From positions 124,001-188,000 of the forward strand of contig JAEWOG010000011.1 in NCBI GenBank assembly GCA_023460975.1: a DNA stretch of 64,000 nucleotides. The letters run 5' to 3'. Positions 16,145-24,888 of the stretch are shown piece after piece. This DNA is from Actinomycetes bacterium. GTDB lineage: Bacteria; Actinomycetota; Actinomycetes; Propionibacteriales; Nocardioidaceae. Position numbers and translations under genes: made by a program. Each line of letters opens with the position of its first letter. Position 1 is the stretch's first letter. The notes beneath the pieces are model-generated. The model was given only the letters and a program-made list of their open reading frames with translations, was not told the DNA's origin and ran no database searches.

Positions 16145-17224
16145 TCAGTCCCCGATCCGGTTGCCCTCGTCGTCCCAGTGGGCCGCCACCTTCTTGGACG
16201 GCTGAACCCGGGGTGGCTCGCCGGGCATCTTGGGGTGGTCGGGCGGGTAGTTGAGCTCGACGGGGTGGGCGTTCCACTTCTCCAGCAGCGGCTCGAGCGA
16301 GTGGCGCACGTCGTCGATCTCGGCCCACGCATCACCGTCGGCGAGACGTTCGGGGGCGGTGAACAGGTTGAACTCAGCCGGGTCCTTGACCTCCGCGAGC
16401 TCCGCCCAGGTCAGCGGCATCGACGCCGGCGCCCCCAGTTGGGGACGCAGGGAGTAGGCCGACGCGATCGTCCGGTCGCGCGTGTTCTGGTTGAAGTCCA
16501 CGAAGATCCGCTCCCCGCGCTCCTCCTTCCACCACGCCGTGGTCACTTGGTCGTCACGCTTCTCCAGCTCACGACCGAACGCGATGGCCGCGTGCCGCAC
16601 CTCGGCGAACTCCCACTTCGGCTCGATCCGTACGAACACGTGGACGCCGCGGTTGCCCGAGGTCTTCACGAAGCCCCGCATCCCGAGGTCCTCGCACAAC
16701 TCACGAGCGACGTCGGCCACGCGTACGGTGTCGGAGAAGGTCGTACCTGGCTGCGGGTCGAGGTCGATGCGGAGCTCGTCGGGCCGGTCGACGTCGTCGC
16801 GCCGCACGGGCCACGGGTGGAAGGTCAGCGTCCCCATGTGCGCGGCCCACACGGGCACCGCGATTTCGGTGGGGCACATCTCGTCGGCACGACGGCCCGA
16901 CGGGAACGTGATGGTGACCGTCTCGAGGTAGTCGGGAGCCCCCTTGGGGACGCGCTTTTGGTAGAAGCCGTCGGCGCCCTTGTCGAAGGGTCCGCTCGCC
17001 AACCGCATGCCGTCGCGCCAGCCCGAGGGCCACCGCTCCATCGCGGTCGGCCTCTCGCGCAGTGCACGCATGAGGCCCTCGGAGACGTCGGCGAAGTACT
17101 GGGCAACCATCAGCTTGGTGACCTCGGGCGTCCGCTCGGTCGCCTCGTAGATCACCCGCTCGGGCGAGGACACGCGCACCTCGCGTCCTCCTGCGTGGAC
17201 GTACGCCTGAGTGGTCTTCGCCAT
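16145..17224 (-). CDS. LigD-type polymerase domain protein (AEP primase-polymerase)
   Basis: A 359-residue stand-alone version of the polymerase domain found in bacterial LigD, used for gap filling and ribonucleotide insertion at double-strand breaks. It shows AQYFADVSEGLMRALRERP (41-59), FYQKRVPKGAPDYL, the catalytic pair in RIDLDPQPG (D154 and D156) and NRGVHVFVRIEP, and the third metal-site Asp region IFVDFNQN. A longer frame (to 17557) is rejected because it would cover msrB; ATG 17224 begins MAKTTQAYVHAGG, and the family starts here. Divergent from msrB, with 18 bp between the start codons. With LigC (11651-12772) it gives the two LigD activities as separate proteins. Confidence 0.9.
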   Translation of the reverse strand: MAKTTQAYVHAGGREVRVSSPERVIYEATERTPEVTKLMVAQYFADVSEGLMRALRERPTAMERWPSGWRDGMRLASGPFDKGADGFYQKRVPKGAPDYLETVTITFPSGRRADEMCPTEIAVPVWAAHMGTLTFHPWPVRRDDVDRPDELRIDLDPQPGTTFSDTVRVADVARELCEDLGMRGFVKTSGNRGVHVFVRIEPKWEFAEVRHAAIAFGRELEKRDDQVTTAWWKEERGERIFVDFNQNTRDRTIASAYSLRPQLGAPASMPLTWAELAEVKDPAEFNLFTAPERLADGDAWAEIDDVRHSLEPLLEKWNAHPVELNYPPDHPKMPGEPPRVQPSKKVAAHWDDEGNRIGD

Positions 17225-17242
17225 GACTCGTACGCTAGTCCC

Positions 17243-17638
17243 ATGGGCTACGACGTGGAGAAGACCGACGCCGAGTGGCGGGAGCAGTTGTCCCCCGAGG
17301 AGTACCAGGTGCTCCGCCAAGCCGGCACGGAACGCGCCTTCACCGGCGAATACACCGACACCGAGACGACGGGCACCTACCACTGCCGGGCCTGCGACGC
17401 GGCGTTGTTCACCTCGGACACGAAATTCCACTCGGGCTGCGGGTGGCCGAGCTTCTACCAGCCGGTGACCGACACGATCGAGTACCTGGAGGACTCCAGT
17501 CACGGGATGAAGCGCGTGGAGGTGCGGTGTGCGCGCTGCGGCTCGCACCTGGGCCACGTGTTCCCCGACGGGTACGGCACCCCCACCGGAGACCGCTACT
17601 GCATCAACTCCGTCAGCCTGCGTCTCGACGAGGCCTGA
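17243..17638 (+). CDS. msrB: Peptide-methionine (R)-S-oxide reductase
   Basis: Reduces the R isomer of methionine sulfoxide in oxidised proteins, using thioredoxin. The 131-residue protein shows two zinc CxxC pairs (C48/C51 and C96/C99), the substrate-site HSGCGWPSFY (63-72, C66), and the catalytic DRYCINSVSL (117-126) with C120. Length and domain are standard. The much longer frame beginning at 16178 is a shadow across the polymerase gene. The start ATG at 17243 gives the expected MGYDVEKTDAEW N-terminus. Followed by a strong bidirectional terminator. Confidence 0.97.
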   Translation: MGYDVEKTDAEWREQLSPEEYQVLRQAGTERAFTGEYTDTETTGTYHCRACDAALFTSDTKFHSGCGWPSFYQPVTDTIEYLEDSSHGMKRVEVRCARCGSHLGHVFPDGYGTPTGDRYCINSVSLRLDEA

Positions 17639-17674
17639 GCAGCCGTACGGCCCTTCGCCTGGCTCCGGACGTAC

Positions 17675-17717
17675 GCGAAAGCCCCGGCCGCTCGTGATGA
17701 GCGACCGGGGCTTTCGC
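17675..17717. terminator. Bidirectional terminator between msrB and the M4 protease gene
   Basis: An inverted repeat GCGAAAGCCCCGGTCGCTC-like stem (arms 17675-17692 and 17701-17717, short TGA-containing loop) lies between convergent genes. The outer A/T runs (GCGAAA and TTTCGC) give a short U tract in both directions. Confidence 0.8.
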
Positions 17718-17728
17718 GGTGATTCAGA

Positions 17729-20332
17729 TCAGCGCTTGACGCGCCACTTCCACTTCGCGGGCGATGCGTCGCGGTTGCCCGCGGCGTCAGTGGCCCGCAC
17801 CTTCAGGACGTGCTTGCCCGGCTTGAGCTTCTTGAGCTTGAGCGTGGCCTTGCACGCCTTCCACTTCCCCTTGTCCACCTTGCACTGGAAGGTCGAACCA
17901 GCCTCGGTGGAGGCGAACTTGAACTTCGCCTTGCGAGCCTTGGTGACCTTCTTCGGACCCTTCTTGATCGACGTCTGCGGCGCGACGACGTCCGCAGGCG
18001 TGGTCGGGACCGGGGTGGTCGGCGTGCTCGGAACCGGCGTGGTCGGGGTCGGCGTGGTCGGGGTCGGGGTCGGTGTGGGTGCCGCGCCGGTGCCGCACGA
18101 GGCGATCACGATGTCGTCGACGAACCAGCCGTACCCTGCGCCACTGCTATCGGTGGCGATGCGCCAGCGGAGCATCACCTGCTGACCGGCGAGGTCGCTC
18201 AGGTCCACCCGGGTGGAACCGTATCCCCGACTCGAGGCCGCGAACGCGTTGCGGTTCCCCAAGGGGTTCCCGTACCTGTTGTCCAGTGATCCGCCGTAGG
18301 TGAGCCCCTCGCGGATGCGCGCACCCGCGTCCTGCCACGGGCCGGCGGCCCCAGACGTCGAGATTTCGAGAACTCCCCCGTCGTAGTACTCGCCCGCGTC
18401 TCCATCGAACTCGAACGAGTAGGCGTGCTCGAAGTGCAACTGCCCACCCACGGGCACCGTGACGGGGTTCGTCATCCGCAGCGCGCTGTCGGAGACCACC
18501 CTGTCGTCGTCGCCCCATGCGTTGGTCGCACCGCTCGAGGCCCAGGTCGGGTCCCACCCTGTGTAGGGGTGCGTGTCCTGCGGGTAGAACCACCCGTTGG
18601 GGCCCGTCACTGCTTCCGCCGTGAACTGACCGGACGCGGTCTCCAGGTCGTCCTGGTACGCCGTGCTCCACAGGTTCTGCCCGGTCGGGCAGACGCTCGC
18701 GTCCGTGGTGGCGGCGAGCGGCGGGTTCTGGTCCATCTCGGTGGCCTGGATGGCCTTGCCCACCTCGGCGCAGTCACCCGTGGTGATGCCGTCTGTGCCA
18801 GCGCCTGCCAGGTCCGAGCAGGACTGACGCAAGGCGTTGGCCAGGTCGCCGAAGTCGCTGCCAGAGACCAGCTTGGTCGAGTTGACCGTGAAGTAGAGGC
18901 GCGCGACCTTGGTGGCGCCGATGCCGGTGATGCTCTGGCCGTTGAACGACCCACCATCGGTCATCAGGAACGCCGCCTTGTTGTTGACGCCCGAGTTGTA
19001 GTGCACACCCTCGTTGTCGCCGTAGCCGCTCATGTAGATCGGGCTGAGCATCCGATCCGGGTCACCGAACGTCGTCGGGTCACCCATGTCGCGGATCTCA
19101 CCGATCGGCAGGTCCTCACCCATCAGCCACTTGTCAGCGGCACCGTCGCCGCCAGCGCCGTTGGTCTGGTCCATCAGCTCACCGAACACATCCGACAGCG
19201 ACTCGTTGATCGCGCCCGACTGGGCGTAGTAGAAGAGGCTCGAGGTGTGGTCGGTGAACCCGTGCGCAAGCTCGTGGCCCACCACGTCGTCCGCACTGGC
19301 GAAGGTGTCGCCGTACACCATCTGCTCGCCGTCCCAGAACGCGTTCTCGTAGGGGCAGGGCTGATCGGGCTCGCAGTAGTCGACCGTGGTCTTGAGCTGC
19401 ATGCCCGCGCCGTCAAGGCTGTCCCATCCGAAGCGGTCATAGAAGAAGTCGTACGTGTCGCCGGTGTACTGGAACGCCAGACGAATATCGGCGTCGTCCC
19501 CAGCCACCGGCGGGTTCGCCTCCGTGCGCACGGGCGCCGTGCAGGGAAGGTGCGCCGTGGTGTTGTTGGCGTCGCAGACCGTACGGTTGAGTGCCGAATG
19601 GACGGTGTCGAGGCTCAGGACCACCACCGCGCGACTGGCGTCGACGATGACCTGCTTGCCGATCGTGTGCCCGTCGCCGACCGGGGTCACCCAGGCAAGG
19701 CCGGGACCGCCCGGGACCTCGGGCGCGCCGAGCAACGCCGGGTCGTACACCCGCAGCTCGGGCTCGCCCGCCACGAGGTTCGTGGCACCAGTCGACTTGC
19801 GCACCGAGGCGAGCGCGGTGGCGCGGGCCGTCGCCGCGCCGACCGAACGACCGCGATCGACCGCCTTGGCAGGCGTCGCCTCACCGAGGACCGACGTCAC
19901 CCGCTCCCGGTCATCCAACGTGACGGCGAACTCGCCGCCCAACACGGCCACTCCGTCGATGTGCTGCTGGAACCGCACGGACGTGCCGCCGCCAGGAGCC
20001 GGAGTGGTCGAGGACGCCGTGAGCGTCGTCTCAGCCCCTGCGAGGCCGAACGACGCCGCGTGCGCCTTCAAGTACGCCTTCCCGGCGGCCTGCGCGGACG
20101 TGCCCGCCGCAGGTGCCGCGCTCAGCGGACGTCCCGCGGCGCTCCCGACGAAACCGACCAAGCCGGTCTCGTCCGCGCTCGCCACGCTCGCATCGGCCCC
20201 GAACTCCGACACAGCGCCGCCGGCGCTCGCCACGGCCCCCGCGTTGGTCACGACGAGGGCGCTGCCGATCAACGCAGCGGTCGCCCCCACGACTGCGAGC
20301 GCACGCGCTCGTCTCTCACCTGTTTGTCTCAT
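17729..20332 (-). CDS. Secreted M4 (thermolysin)-family zinc metalloprotease
   Basis: Exported endopeptidase of 867 residues. The N-terminus (RRARALAVVGATAALIG, then Ala-rich) is a signal peptide, followed by an M4 propeptide (about 80-260; FQQHIDGVAVLGGEF matches the FTP/PepSY part). The catalytic centre is VVGHELAHGFTDH with zinc ligands H353, H357 and catalytic E354, and third ligand E377 in GAINESLSDVFGE. GVHYNSGVNNKAAF supplies the catalytic His region. After the protease (about residue 560) comes a beta-sandwich-like domain (WASSGATNAWGDDDR to YGWFVDDIVI), a Pro/Thr linker, and an 80-residue Lys-rich Ig-like domain (TKARKAKFKFASTEAG to DAAGNRDASPA). The latter two suggest binding to surfaces or substrate. 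Confidence 0.93.
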   Translation of the reverse strand: MRQTGERRARALAVVGATAALIGSALVVTNAGAVASAGGAVSEFGADASVASADETGLVGFVGSAAGRPLSAAPAAGTSAQAAGKAYLKAHAASFGLAGAETTLTASSTTPAPGGGTSVRFQQHIDGVAVLGGEFAVTLDDRERVTSVLGEATPAKAVDRGRSVGAATARATALASVRKSTGATNLVAGEPELRVYDPALLGAPEVPGGPGLAWVTPVGDGHTIGKQVIVDASRAVVVLSLDTVHSALNRTVCDANNTTAHLPCTAPVRTEANPPVAGDDADIRLAFQYTGDTYDFFYDRFGWDSLDGAGMQLKTTVDYCEPDQPCPYENAFWDGEQMVYGDTFASADDVVGHELAHGFTDHTSSLFYYAQSGAINESLSDVFGELMDQTNGAGGDGAADKWLMGEDLPIGEIRDMGDPTTFGDPDRMLSPIYMSGYGDNEGVHYNSGVNNKAAFLMTDGGSFNGQSITGIGATKVARLYFTVNSTKLVSGSDFGDLANALRQSCSDLAGAGTDGITTGDCAEVGKAIQATEMDQNPPLAATTDASVCPTGQNLWSTAYQDDLETASGQFTAEAVTGPNGWFYPQDTHPYTGWDPTWASSGATNAWGDDDRVVSDSALRMTNPVTVPVGGQLHFEHAYSFEFDGDAGEYYDGGVLEISTSGAAGPWQDAGARIREGLTYGGSLDNRYGNPLGNRNAFAASSRGYGSTRVDLSDLAGQQVMLRWRIATDSSGAGYGWFVDDIVIASCGTGAAPTPTPTPTTPTPTTPVPSTPTTPVPTTPADVVAPQTSIKKGPKKVTKARKAKFKFASTEAGSTFQCKVDKGKWKACKATLKLKKLKPGKHVLKVRATDAAGNRDASPAKWKWRVKR

Positions 20333-20411
20333 GCGGCAGTTCTAGCGTGCTAAGAACCTCGCCGTCCCCCATACGCCCACAACCTGGGCAGAAGTTGAGC
20401 GCCGGAACACC

Positions 20412-21110
20412 TCAGGGAAGGCGGTTGACCAGTTCGGTCGCGCTGACCCGCGCGCCGGTGTAGAAGGGGATCTCCTCGCGGACGTGGCGACGTGCCTCGG
20501 AGCCCCGCAGGTGGCGCATCAGGTCGACGATGCGGTGCAGTTCGTCGGCCTCGAAGGCGAGGATCCACTCGTAGTCGCCGAGCGCGAACGAGGCGACCGT
20601 GTTGGCGCGTACGTCCGCGTAGTCCCGCCCCATCTTGCCGTGCTCGGCGAGGAGGCGGCGGCGCTCACCGTCGTCCATCAGGTACCACTCGTACGAGCGC
20701 ACGAACGGGTAGACGCAGATGTGCGCGCGCGGCTCCTCGTCGGCGAGGAAGGCCGGGATGTGCGACTTGTTGAACTCCGCCGGACGGTGCAACGCCATCT
20801 GGGACCAGACCGGCTCCAGACGCCGGCCGAACGCGGTGCTGCGGAAGCGGTTGTACGCCGACTGGAGCTGCACGGAATCCGCGGCGTGCCACCACACCAT
20901 CAGGTCGGCGTCGGCACGCAGGCCGGAGACGTCGTAGAGACCGCGCACCGTCACGTCCTGGGCGGCGAGGTCGGCCAGCAGAGCGTCCACCTCGCCCGCC
21001 TCCGCCGCGCGGTCGGCGTTGCCGATCAGGTCGCGCAACTTGAAGACCGACCACATCGCGTAGCGGATGGTGTCGTTGAGTTCCCGAGTGCGTGCCGCGT
21101 TCGACGTCAT
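20412..21110 (-). CDS. hemQ: Coproheme decarboxylase (hydrogen-peroxide-dependent heme synthase)
   Basis: Converts Fe-coproporphyrin III to heme b in the coproporphyrin-dependent route of actinobacteria. The 232-residue protein belongs to the chlorite-dismutase fold: MRYAMWSVFKL-like start, LRADADLMVWWHAAD (65-79), an FNKSHIPAF segment and RAHICVYPFVRSYEWYLM, then HGKMGRDYADVRANTVASF and GDYEWILAFEADELHRIVDLM. It lies 4 bp downstream of the hemG stop on the same strand. Together with hemE at 25808 the set marks the Gram-positive heme route. Confidence 0.95.
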   Translation of the reverse strand: MTSNAARTRELNDTIRYAMWSVFKLRDLIGNADRAAEAGEVDALLADLAAQDVTVRGLYDVSGLRADADLMVWWHAADSVQLQSAYNRFRSTAFGRRLEPVWSQMALHRPAEFNKSHIPAFLADEEPRAHICVYPFVRSYEWYLMDDGERRRLLAEHGKMGRDYADVRANTVASFALGDYEWILAFEADELHRIVDLMRHLRGSEARRHVREEIPFYTGARVSATELVNRLP

Positions 21111-21114
21111 GGCC

Positions 21115-22458
21115 TCATTGTGCCGACAGCACCCCAGCGGCGGCGCGGCGGGCCGAACCGATCACGGCCGGGATGCCGACCCCGTCCATCGAGGCTCCAC
21201 ACACGACCACGCCGGGGGGCAGTTCGGCACGCGCCCGGGCGATGCGCTCGACGTGGCCCACGGCGTACTGGGGCAGGCCCCCGCCCCAGCGCTGCACGTG
21301 TGCGTCGAGCGGCGCCTGCTCGATCCCGGCGATCCGGGCCAGCTCGGCGCGTGAGCGCGCCACGAGTTCGTCGTCGCTGACCTGCAGCGAGGCGACGTCA
21401 CGGTGCCTCCCCAGAGAGGTGCGCAGGACCCGTACGTCCGGGTCGAGGCCGCCGACCCACGCCCACTTGGCGAACGAGTACGTGGCTGCCTTGATCGCGC
21501 TCGGCTCGATCGGCGGCACGAGGAAGCCCGACATCGAGCTCGCCTCCTCCGGGAGGGCACGCCTGTCGTAGGCGAAGGTCACCACTGCGACGCTGGCGGC
21601 CTCGATCGCGGACAGTGCGCGAGCCGCGGCGGGTGCGACCTCGCCGAGCAGCCGCGCCGTGGCCCCGGCGGGACTCGCCAGGACGACGTGGTCGGCCACG
21701 ATGGTCTCCTCGTGGGTGGTGGGTCCGACCGTGAGGCTCCAGCGACCGGCTGCGGGGCGCAGCGCTCGTACGGTGGCACCCGTCCGGCACACCAACCCCG
21801 CGGTGTCGGTGAAGCGGGCGGGCCACGTGCCCATTCCGCCGACCAGCCCGGCGAAGACCGGGACATCACTGGTCGGGAGCGCCGCGGCCTGCGGCAGGAG
21901 GGGGCCGCGTGCGGCCATCGCGAGCAGTGGGGGCAGCGCCGCGCGCGCAGAGATTTCGTGGGCGTGCCCCGCGTACACGCCACCCAGCAGCGGCTCGGTG
22001 AGGCGCTGCACCACCTCGGCCCCCAGCCGCTCGGCGAGCAGGTCACCGACCGAGGCGTCCCCGGCCACGGGCGCCCCCGGGGTCTCCGCCCTCAGCCGGG
22101 CGAGGCCCTCGGGCGAGAGGATCCCCGAACGTTCGACCTCGTCGACGTCGAAGGGCAGGCCCATGAGCGAGCGCGGCATCGGCCGCAGTGCGCCCCGGCT
22201 GAGGATGCGTGAGGTCGCCGACGTGGGGTGGACGACATCGAGGCCCATCTCGGCTGCGAGGCCCACCCCCTCGGGTCGCCGGTTGAGCATCGCCTCGGCG
22301 CCGACGTCGACGGACAACCCGGCGACCGAGCCTGTCCGCAGCTTGCCGCCCAGGTCCCGGCTGGCCTCCAGCAGGAGGACGTCGCGGCCCGCCAGAGCGA
22401 GGTCCCGAGCAGCGCTCAGACCCGCGATCCCACCACCGACAACGACAACGTCAGGCAT
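21115..22458 (-). CDS. hemG: Coproporphyrinogen III oxidase (HemG/HemY-type flavoprotein)
   Basis: FAD enzyme that oxidises coproporphyrinogen III to coproporphyrin III. The 447 residues begin with the dinucleotide motif VVVGGGIAGLSAARDLA (4-20), followed by EASRDLGGKLRTG. The amine-oxidase-like C-terminus ends in VCGASMDGVGIPAVIGSARRA, typical of this family. Length is standard. hemQ follows at 4 bp. The gene's upstream neighbour on this strand is a flavin reductase (30 bp away), an unusual gene order discussed in the findings. Confidence 0.94.
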   Translation of the reverse strand: MPDVVVVGGGIAGLSAARDLALAGRDVLLLEASRDLGGKLRTGSVAGLSVDVGAEAMLNRRPEGVGLAAEMGLDVVHPTSATSRILSRGALRPMPRSLMGLPFDVDEVERSGILSPEGLARLRAETPGAPVAGDASVGDLLAERLGAEVVQRLTEPLLGGVYAGHAHEISARAALPPLLAMAARGPLLPQAAALPTSDVPVFAGLVGGMGTWPARFTDTAGLVCRTGATVRALRPAAGRWSLTVGPTTHEETIVADHVVLASPAGATARLLGEVAPAAARALSAIEAASVAVVTFAYDRRALPEEASSMSGFLVPPIEPSAIKAATYSFAKWAWVGGLDPDVRVLRTSLGRHRDVASLQVSDDELVARSRAELARIAGIEQAPLDAHVQRWGGGLPQYAVGHVERIARARAELPPGVVVCGASMDGVGIPAVIGSARRAAAGVLSAQ

Positions 22459-22488
22459 GGTCCCAGCCTGCCATCGCTCACCCCAGGC

Positions 22489-23088
22489 TCAGGCAGCGGC
22501 CTCGTCCTCCTCGCGGGCGCTCGCGGAGTCGGTCACGGGCTCGCCGTTGATGCGGCCGTCGAGGCGAGCCGGATCCAGGTCGTCGCGGTGCAGACGCTCG
22601 AAGCCACTGCGGTGGAACACCAGCGGTGATCGTCGTTCGGCGAGGTCGGCTGCGTGCACCCGGAGCAGGACGATGAGGTGATCGCCCGCCTCGATCTCCC
22701 GCTCCACCGTCGTGGTGAACGTGCTCACCGCCCCACCGAGCAGCAGGGCTCCCTCCGGGTTCGTACGCACCTCGAGACCCTCGAATCGCGCCTGCGCCGG
22801 TCCGGCGAGCTGGCGGCACACGAGGTCGTGGTGGTCGGCCAGCACGCTCACCCCGATCTGGTGCGCCTCGCGCAGCGCCGGCCAGGTGTTCGAGGACTTC
22901 GCGACCGCGAAGGAGACCAGCGGCGGGGAGATGCTGATCGAGGTGAAGGAGCTGGCCGCGATGCCGATGAGTTGGCCGCCCACGCGCGCCGCCACCGCCA
23001 CCACGCCGGTGGGAAAGGTGCCGTACGCGTCCCGCAGCGCGCGGGCGTCGGTCTGGGGTGCTTGGGACAGGTCGGTGTGCTGAGTCAT
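22489..23088 (-). CDS. Flavin reductase domain protein (FMN-binding split barrel)
   Basis: Short-chain NAD(P)H:flavin oxidoreductase that supplies reduced FMN to a two-component monooxygenase. The 199 residues show the family pattern: AYGTFPTGVVAVAARVG (24-40), IGIAASSFTSISISPPLVSF, and SVLADHHDLVCRQLAG, followed by WPALREAHQIGV just before. The C-terminal part AGDHLIVLLRVHAADLAER completes the fold, with a short acidic tail. A longer frame to 23220 is rejected because ATG 23088 gives MTQHTDLSQAPQ ahead of the first conserved helix. Third gene, reading with SsuD and SsuE-like proteins at 23138-24783; 49 bp separates it from the SsuE-like gene. Likely the FMNH2 source for SsuD. Confidence 0.87.
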   Translation of the reverse strand: MTQHTDLSQAPQTDARALRDAYGTFPTGVVAVAARVGGQLIGIAASSFTSISISPPLVSFAVAKSSNTWPALREAHQIGVSVLADHHDLVCRQLAGPAQARFEGLEVRTNPEGALLLGGAVSTFTTTVEREIEAGDHLIVLLRVHAADLAERRSPLVFHRSGFERLHRDDLDPARLDGRINGEPVTDSASAREEDEAAA

Positions 23089-23137
23089 GGGAATCCGTTC
23101 GGTGTTGGGCGGTGGTGTGGACTGGGTGGTGTGTGAG

Positions 23138-23632
23138 CTAGGTGGCGAGCAGGGCAGCCACGACCGGGCGGGCCGAGGCGACCCAGGGTTCGTACGCGGC
23201 CGGGTCGTCGTGGGCGCCATCCGGAACCCACAGGCCGACCGTGGGCACGATCCCGCCGACTTCGGTCAGGACGGGGCGCAGGAACGCCTCGGCGGCCAGG
23301 GCGTGCGCCGGGCTGGCCGACAGCATGAGCGGCACGGTCACCGTGCCGGCGAGACCATCGGCGGGGACCCGATCGAGGAAGAGTTTGAGGAGACCTGTGA
23401 ACGACGCCTTGTAGGTCGGGCTCGCCACGACCACCAGCCGGGCGGAGGTGACCTGCTCCACCAGCGAGGCCACCTGTGCATCGGCGTGGTCGAGCAGGCG
23501 TGGGCCCCACTCGGCGAGGTCGACGACGAGGTCCGGCTGGCCGACCAGTTCGGTGGCGACGTGGACGGCTGCGGCCAACGTCCGCGACGCGGGCTTGGGG
23601 TTGCCGACCACGACGGCGACGTCCGCGCTCAC
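23138..23632 (-). CDS. NADPH-dependent FMN reductase (SsuE/MsuE-like)
   Basis: A 164-residue flavodoxin-like protein. The motif VAVVVGNPKPASRTLAAA (5-22) is the phosphate-binding loop, and VVASPTYKASFTGLLKLFLD (about 87-106) the second flavin loop of the SsuE/MsuE group. The start overlaps the SsuD stop (ATGA), so translation is coupled. With the flavin reductase at 22489 there are two candidate FMN reducers in one operon, one flavodoxin-like and one split-barrel, which is redundant for one monooxygenase. Confidence 0.9.
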   Translation of the reverse strand: MSADVAVVVGNPKPASRTLAAAVHVATELVGQPDLVVDLAEWGPRLLDHADAQVASLVEQVTSARLVVVASPTYKASFTGLLKLFLDRVPADGLAGTVTVPLMLSASPAHALAAEAFLRPVLTEVGGIVPTVGLWVPDGAHDDPAAYEPWVASARPVVAALLAT

Positions 23633-24783
23633 GACGCGGCCCTCGCCTCAGCGACGAGGCCCTCGGGCGAGCCGTACGCGGGAGCCGTGGGGTGACTCCA
23701 CAACCCGCGTCGAGCGAGCTCGGGGAGCACGCCCTCACCGAAGCGATAGGCCTCCTCCAGGTGCGGGTAGCCCGAGAGCACGAACTCCGTGATGCCAATG
23801 GAGCGGTACTCCTCGATGAGATCGGCGATCTCACTGTGCGACCCCACCATCGCCGTGCCGGCTCCGCCGCGCACCAGGCCCACGCCCGCCCACAGGTGCG
23901 GATGGATGACGAGGTCGTCGGTACGGCCGCGGTTGAGGTCGAGCATCCGCTGCTGCCCCACGGAGGCCGAGCGGCGCAGCCCGGCCTGGATGGCGTCGAT
24001 CTGCTCCGACGAAATGCCCGCGAGCAGACGGTCGGCCTCGGCCCACGCCTCGGCGGCGGTGTCCCGGGCGATGGTGTGCAGGCGGACCCCGAAGCGCGGC
24101 TCGCGCCCGTGCTGCGCCGCGAGCGTACGGATCCACTCGATCTTGTCGGCGACCTGGGCGGGCGGCTCCCCCCACGTGAGGTAGACGTCGGCGTGCCGCG
24201 CCGCGACGTCCCCAGCCGCCGGCGAGGAGCCTCCGAAATAGATCTCGGGCACCTGGTGTGGCACTTGTGAGAGCACCGCTTCGGTGACCGCGTGGTGTTC
24301 GCCCGCAAAGGTGAGGGTCTCCCCCGCCCACAGCGAGCGCACGATGTGGAGGAACTCCTCGGCGCTCGCATAGCGCTCGTCCTTGGAGGAGAAGTCGCCG
24401 AACATGCGCTGCTCGTGGTCCTCACCGCCGACGACGACGTTGAGGAGGAGGCGTCCTCCCGACTGGTTGGCGAAGGTGGTCGCCATCTGGGCGGCCAGGA
24501 AGGGCGAGACCAGACCGGGGCGGAAGGCGACGAGGTACTTCAGCCGTTCGGTCAGCGGGGCGAGCATCGCGGTGGTGACCCAGGCGTCCTCGCACCAGGC
24601 ACCCGTGGGAGTCAGCGCGGCCTCGAATCCGAGCTGCTCGGCGGACCGGGCGATCTGACCCAGGTAGGCCACACTCGCGGGCCGCGAGGCCCCGGTGGTG
24701 TCGACGCCGTGACCGCCGCCGACGATCTCGCGGCCGTCACCGCCGTTGGTGGGCAGGAACCAGTGGAACCTCAGGCGAGCCAT
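23629..24783 (-). CDS. ssuD: LLM-class FMNH2-dependent alkanesulfonate monooxygenase (SsuD-like)
   Basis: Releases sulfite from organosulfonates with reduced flavin and oxygen. The 384-residue bacterial-luciferase-like barrel shows RLRFHWFLPTNGGDGR (3-18), GFEAALTPTGAWCEDAW (53-69, including the conserved Cys), LKYLVAFRPGLVSP, and NVVVGGEDHEQRMFGDF. The C-terminal FVLSGYPHLEEAYRFGEGVLP is the SsuD signature; SfnG, a dimethylsulfone enzyme, is a close alternative. First gene of a three-gene minus-strand operon, divergent from a LysR regulator. No ABC importer genes adjoin it, so sulfonate import must come from elsewhere. A nearby copy of its SD was not distinguished. Confidence 0.9.
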   Translation of the reverse strand: MARLRFHWFLPTNGGDGREIVGGGHGVDTTGASRPASVAYLGQIARSAEQLGFEAALTPTGAWCEDAWVTTAMLAPLTERLKYLVAFRPGLVSPFLAAQMATTFANQSGGRLLLNVVVGGEDHEQRMFGDFSSKDERYASAEEFLHIVRSLWAGETLTFAGEHHAVTEAVLSQVPHQVPEIYFGGSSPAAGDVAARHADVYLTWGEPPAQVADKIEWIRTLAAQHGREPRFGVRLHTIARDTAAEAWAEADRLLAGISSEQIDAIQAGLRRSASVGQQRMLDLNRGRTDDLVIHPHLWAGVGLVRGGAGTAMVGSHSEIADLIEEYRSIGITEFVLSGYPHLEEAYRFGEGVLPELARRGLWSHPTAPAYGSPEGLVAEARAAS

Positions 24784-24888
24784 GTCTCTCCTTCATCACT
24801 CGGCTGTGCGTGGCGCCGCGGACTGCGGCGACGTGTACTATTTGACTATTCTGTACCAACTTACTGCATTAATGGAGAAGGGCTCGCC
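24784..24888. promoter_or_regulatory. Divergent promoter region of ssuD operon and lysR, with candidate LysR box
   Basis: The 105 bp between the two start codons includes an AT-rich patch unusual for this genome, 24835-24870. It holds GTAC at 24835-24838 and 24853-24856 flanking two direct ACTATT hexamers 8 bp apart (24837 and 24845). T-N11-A-like spacing and divergent arrangement fit autoregulation by the LysR protein. No experimental site can be named. Confidence 0.5.
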
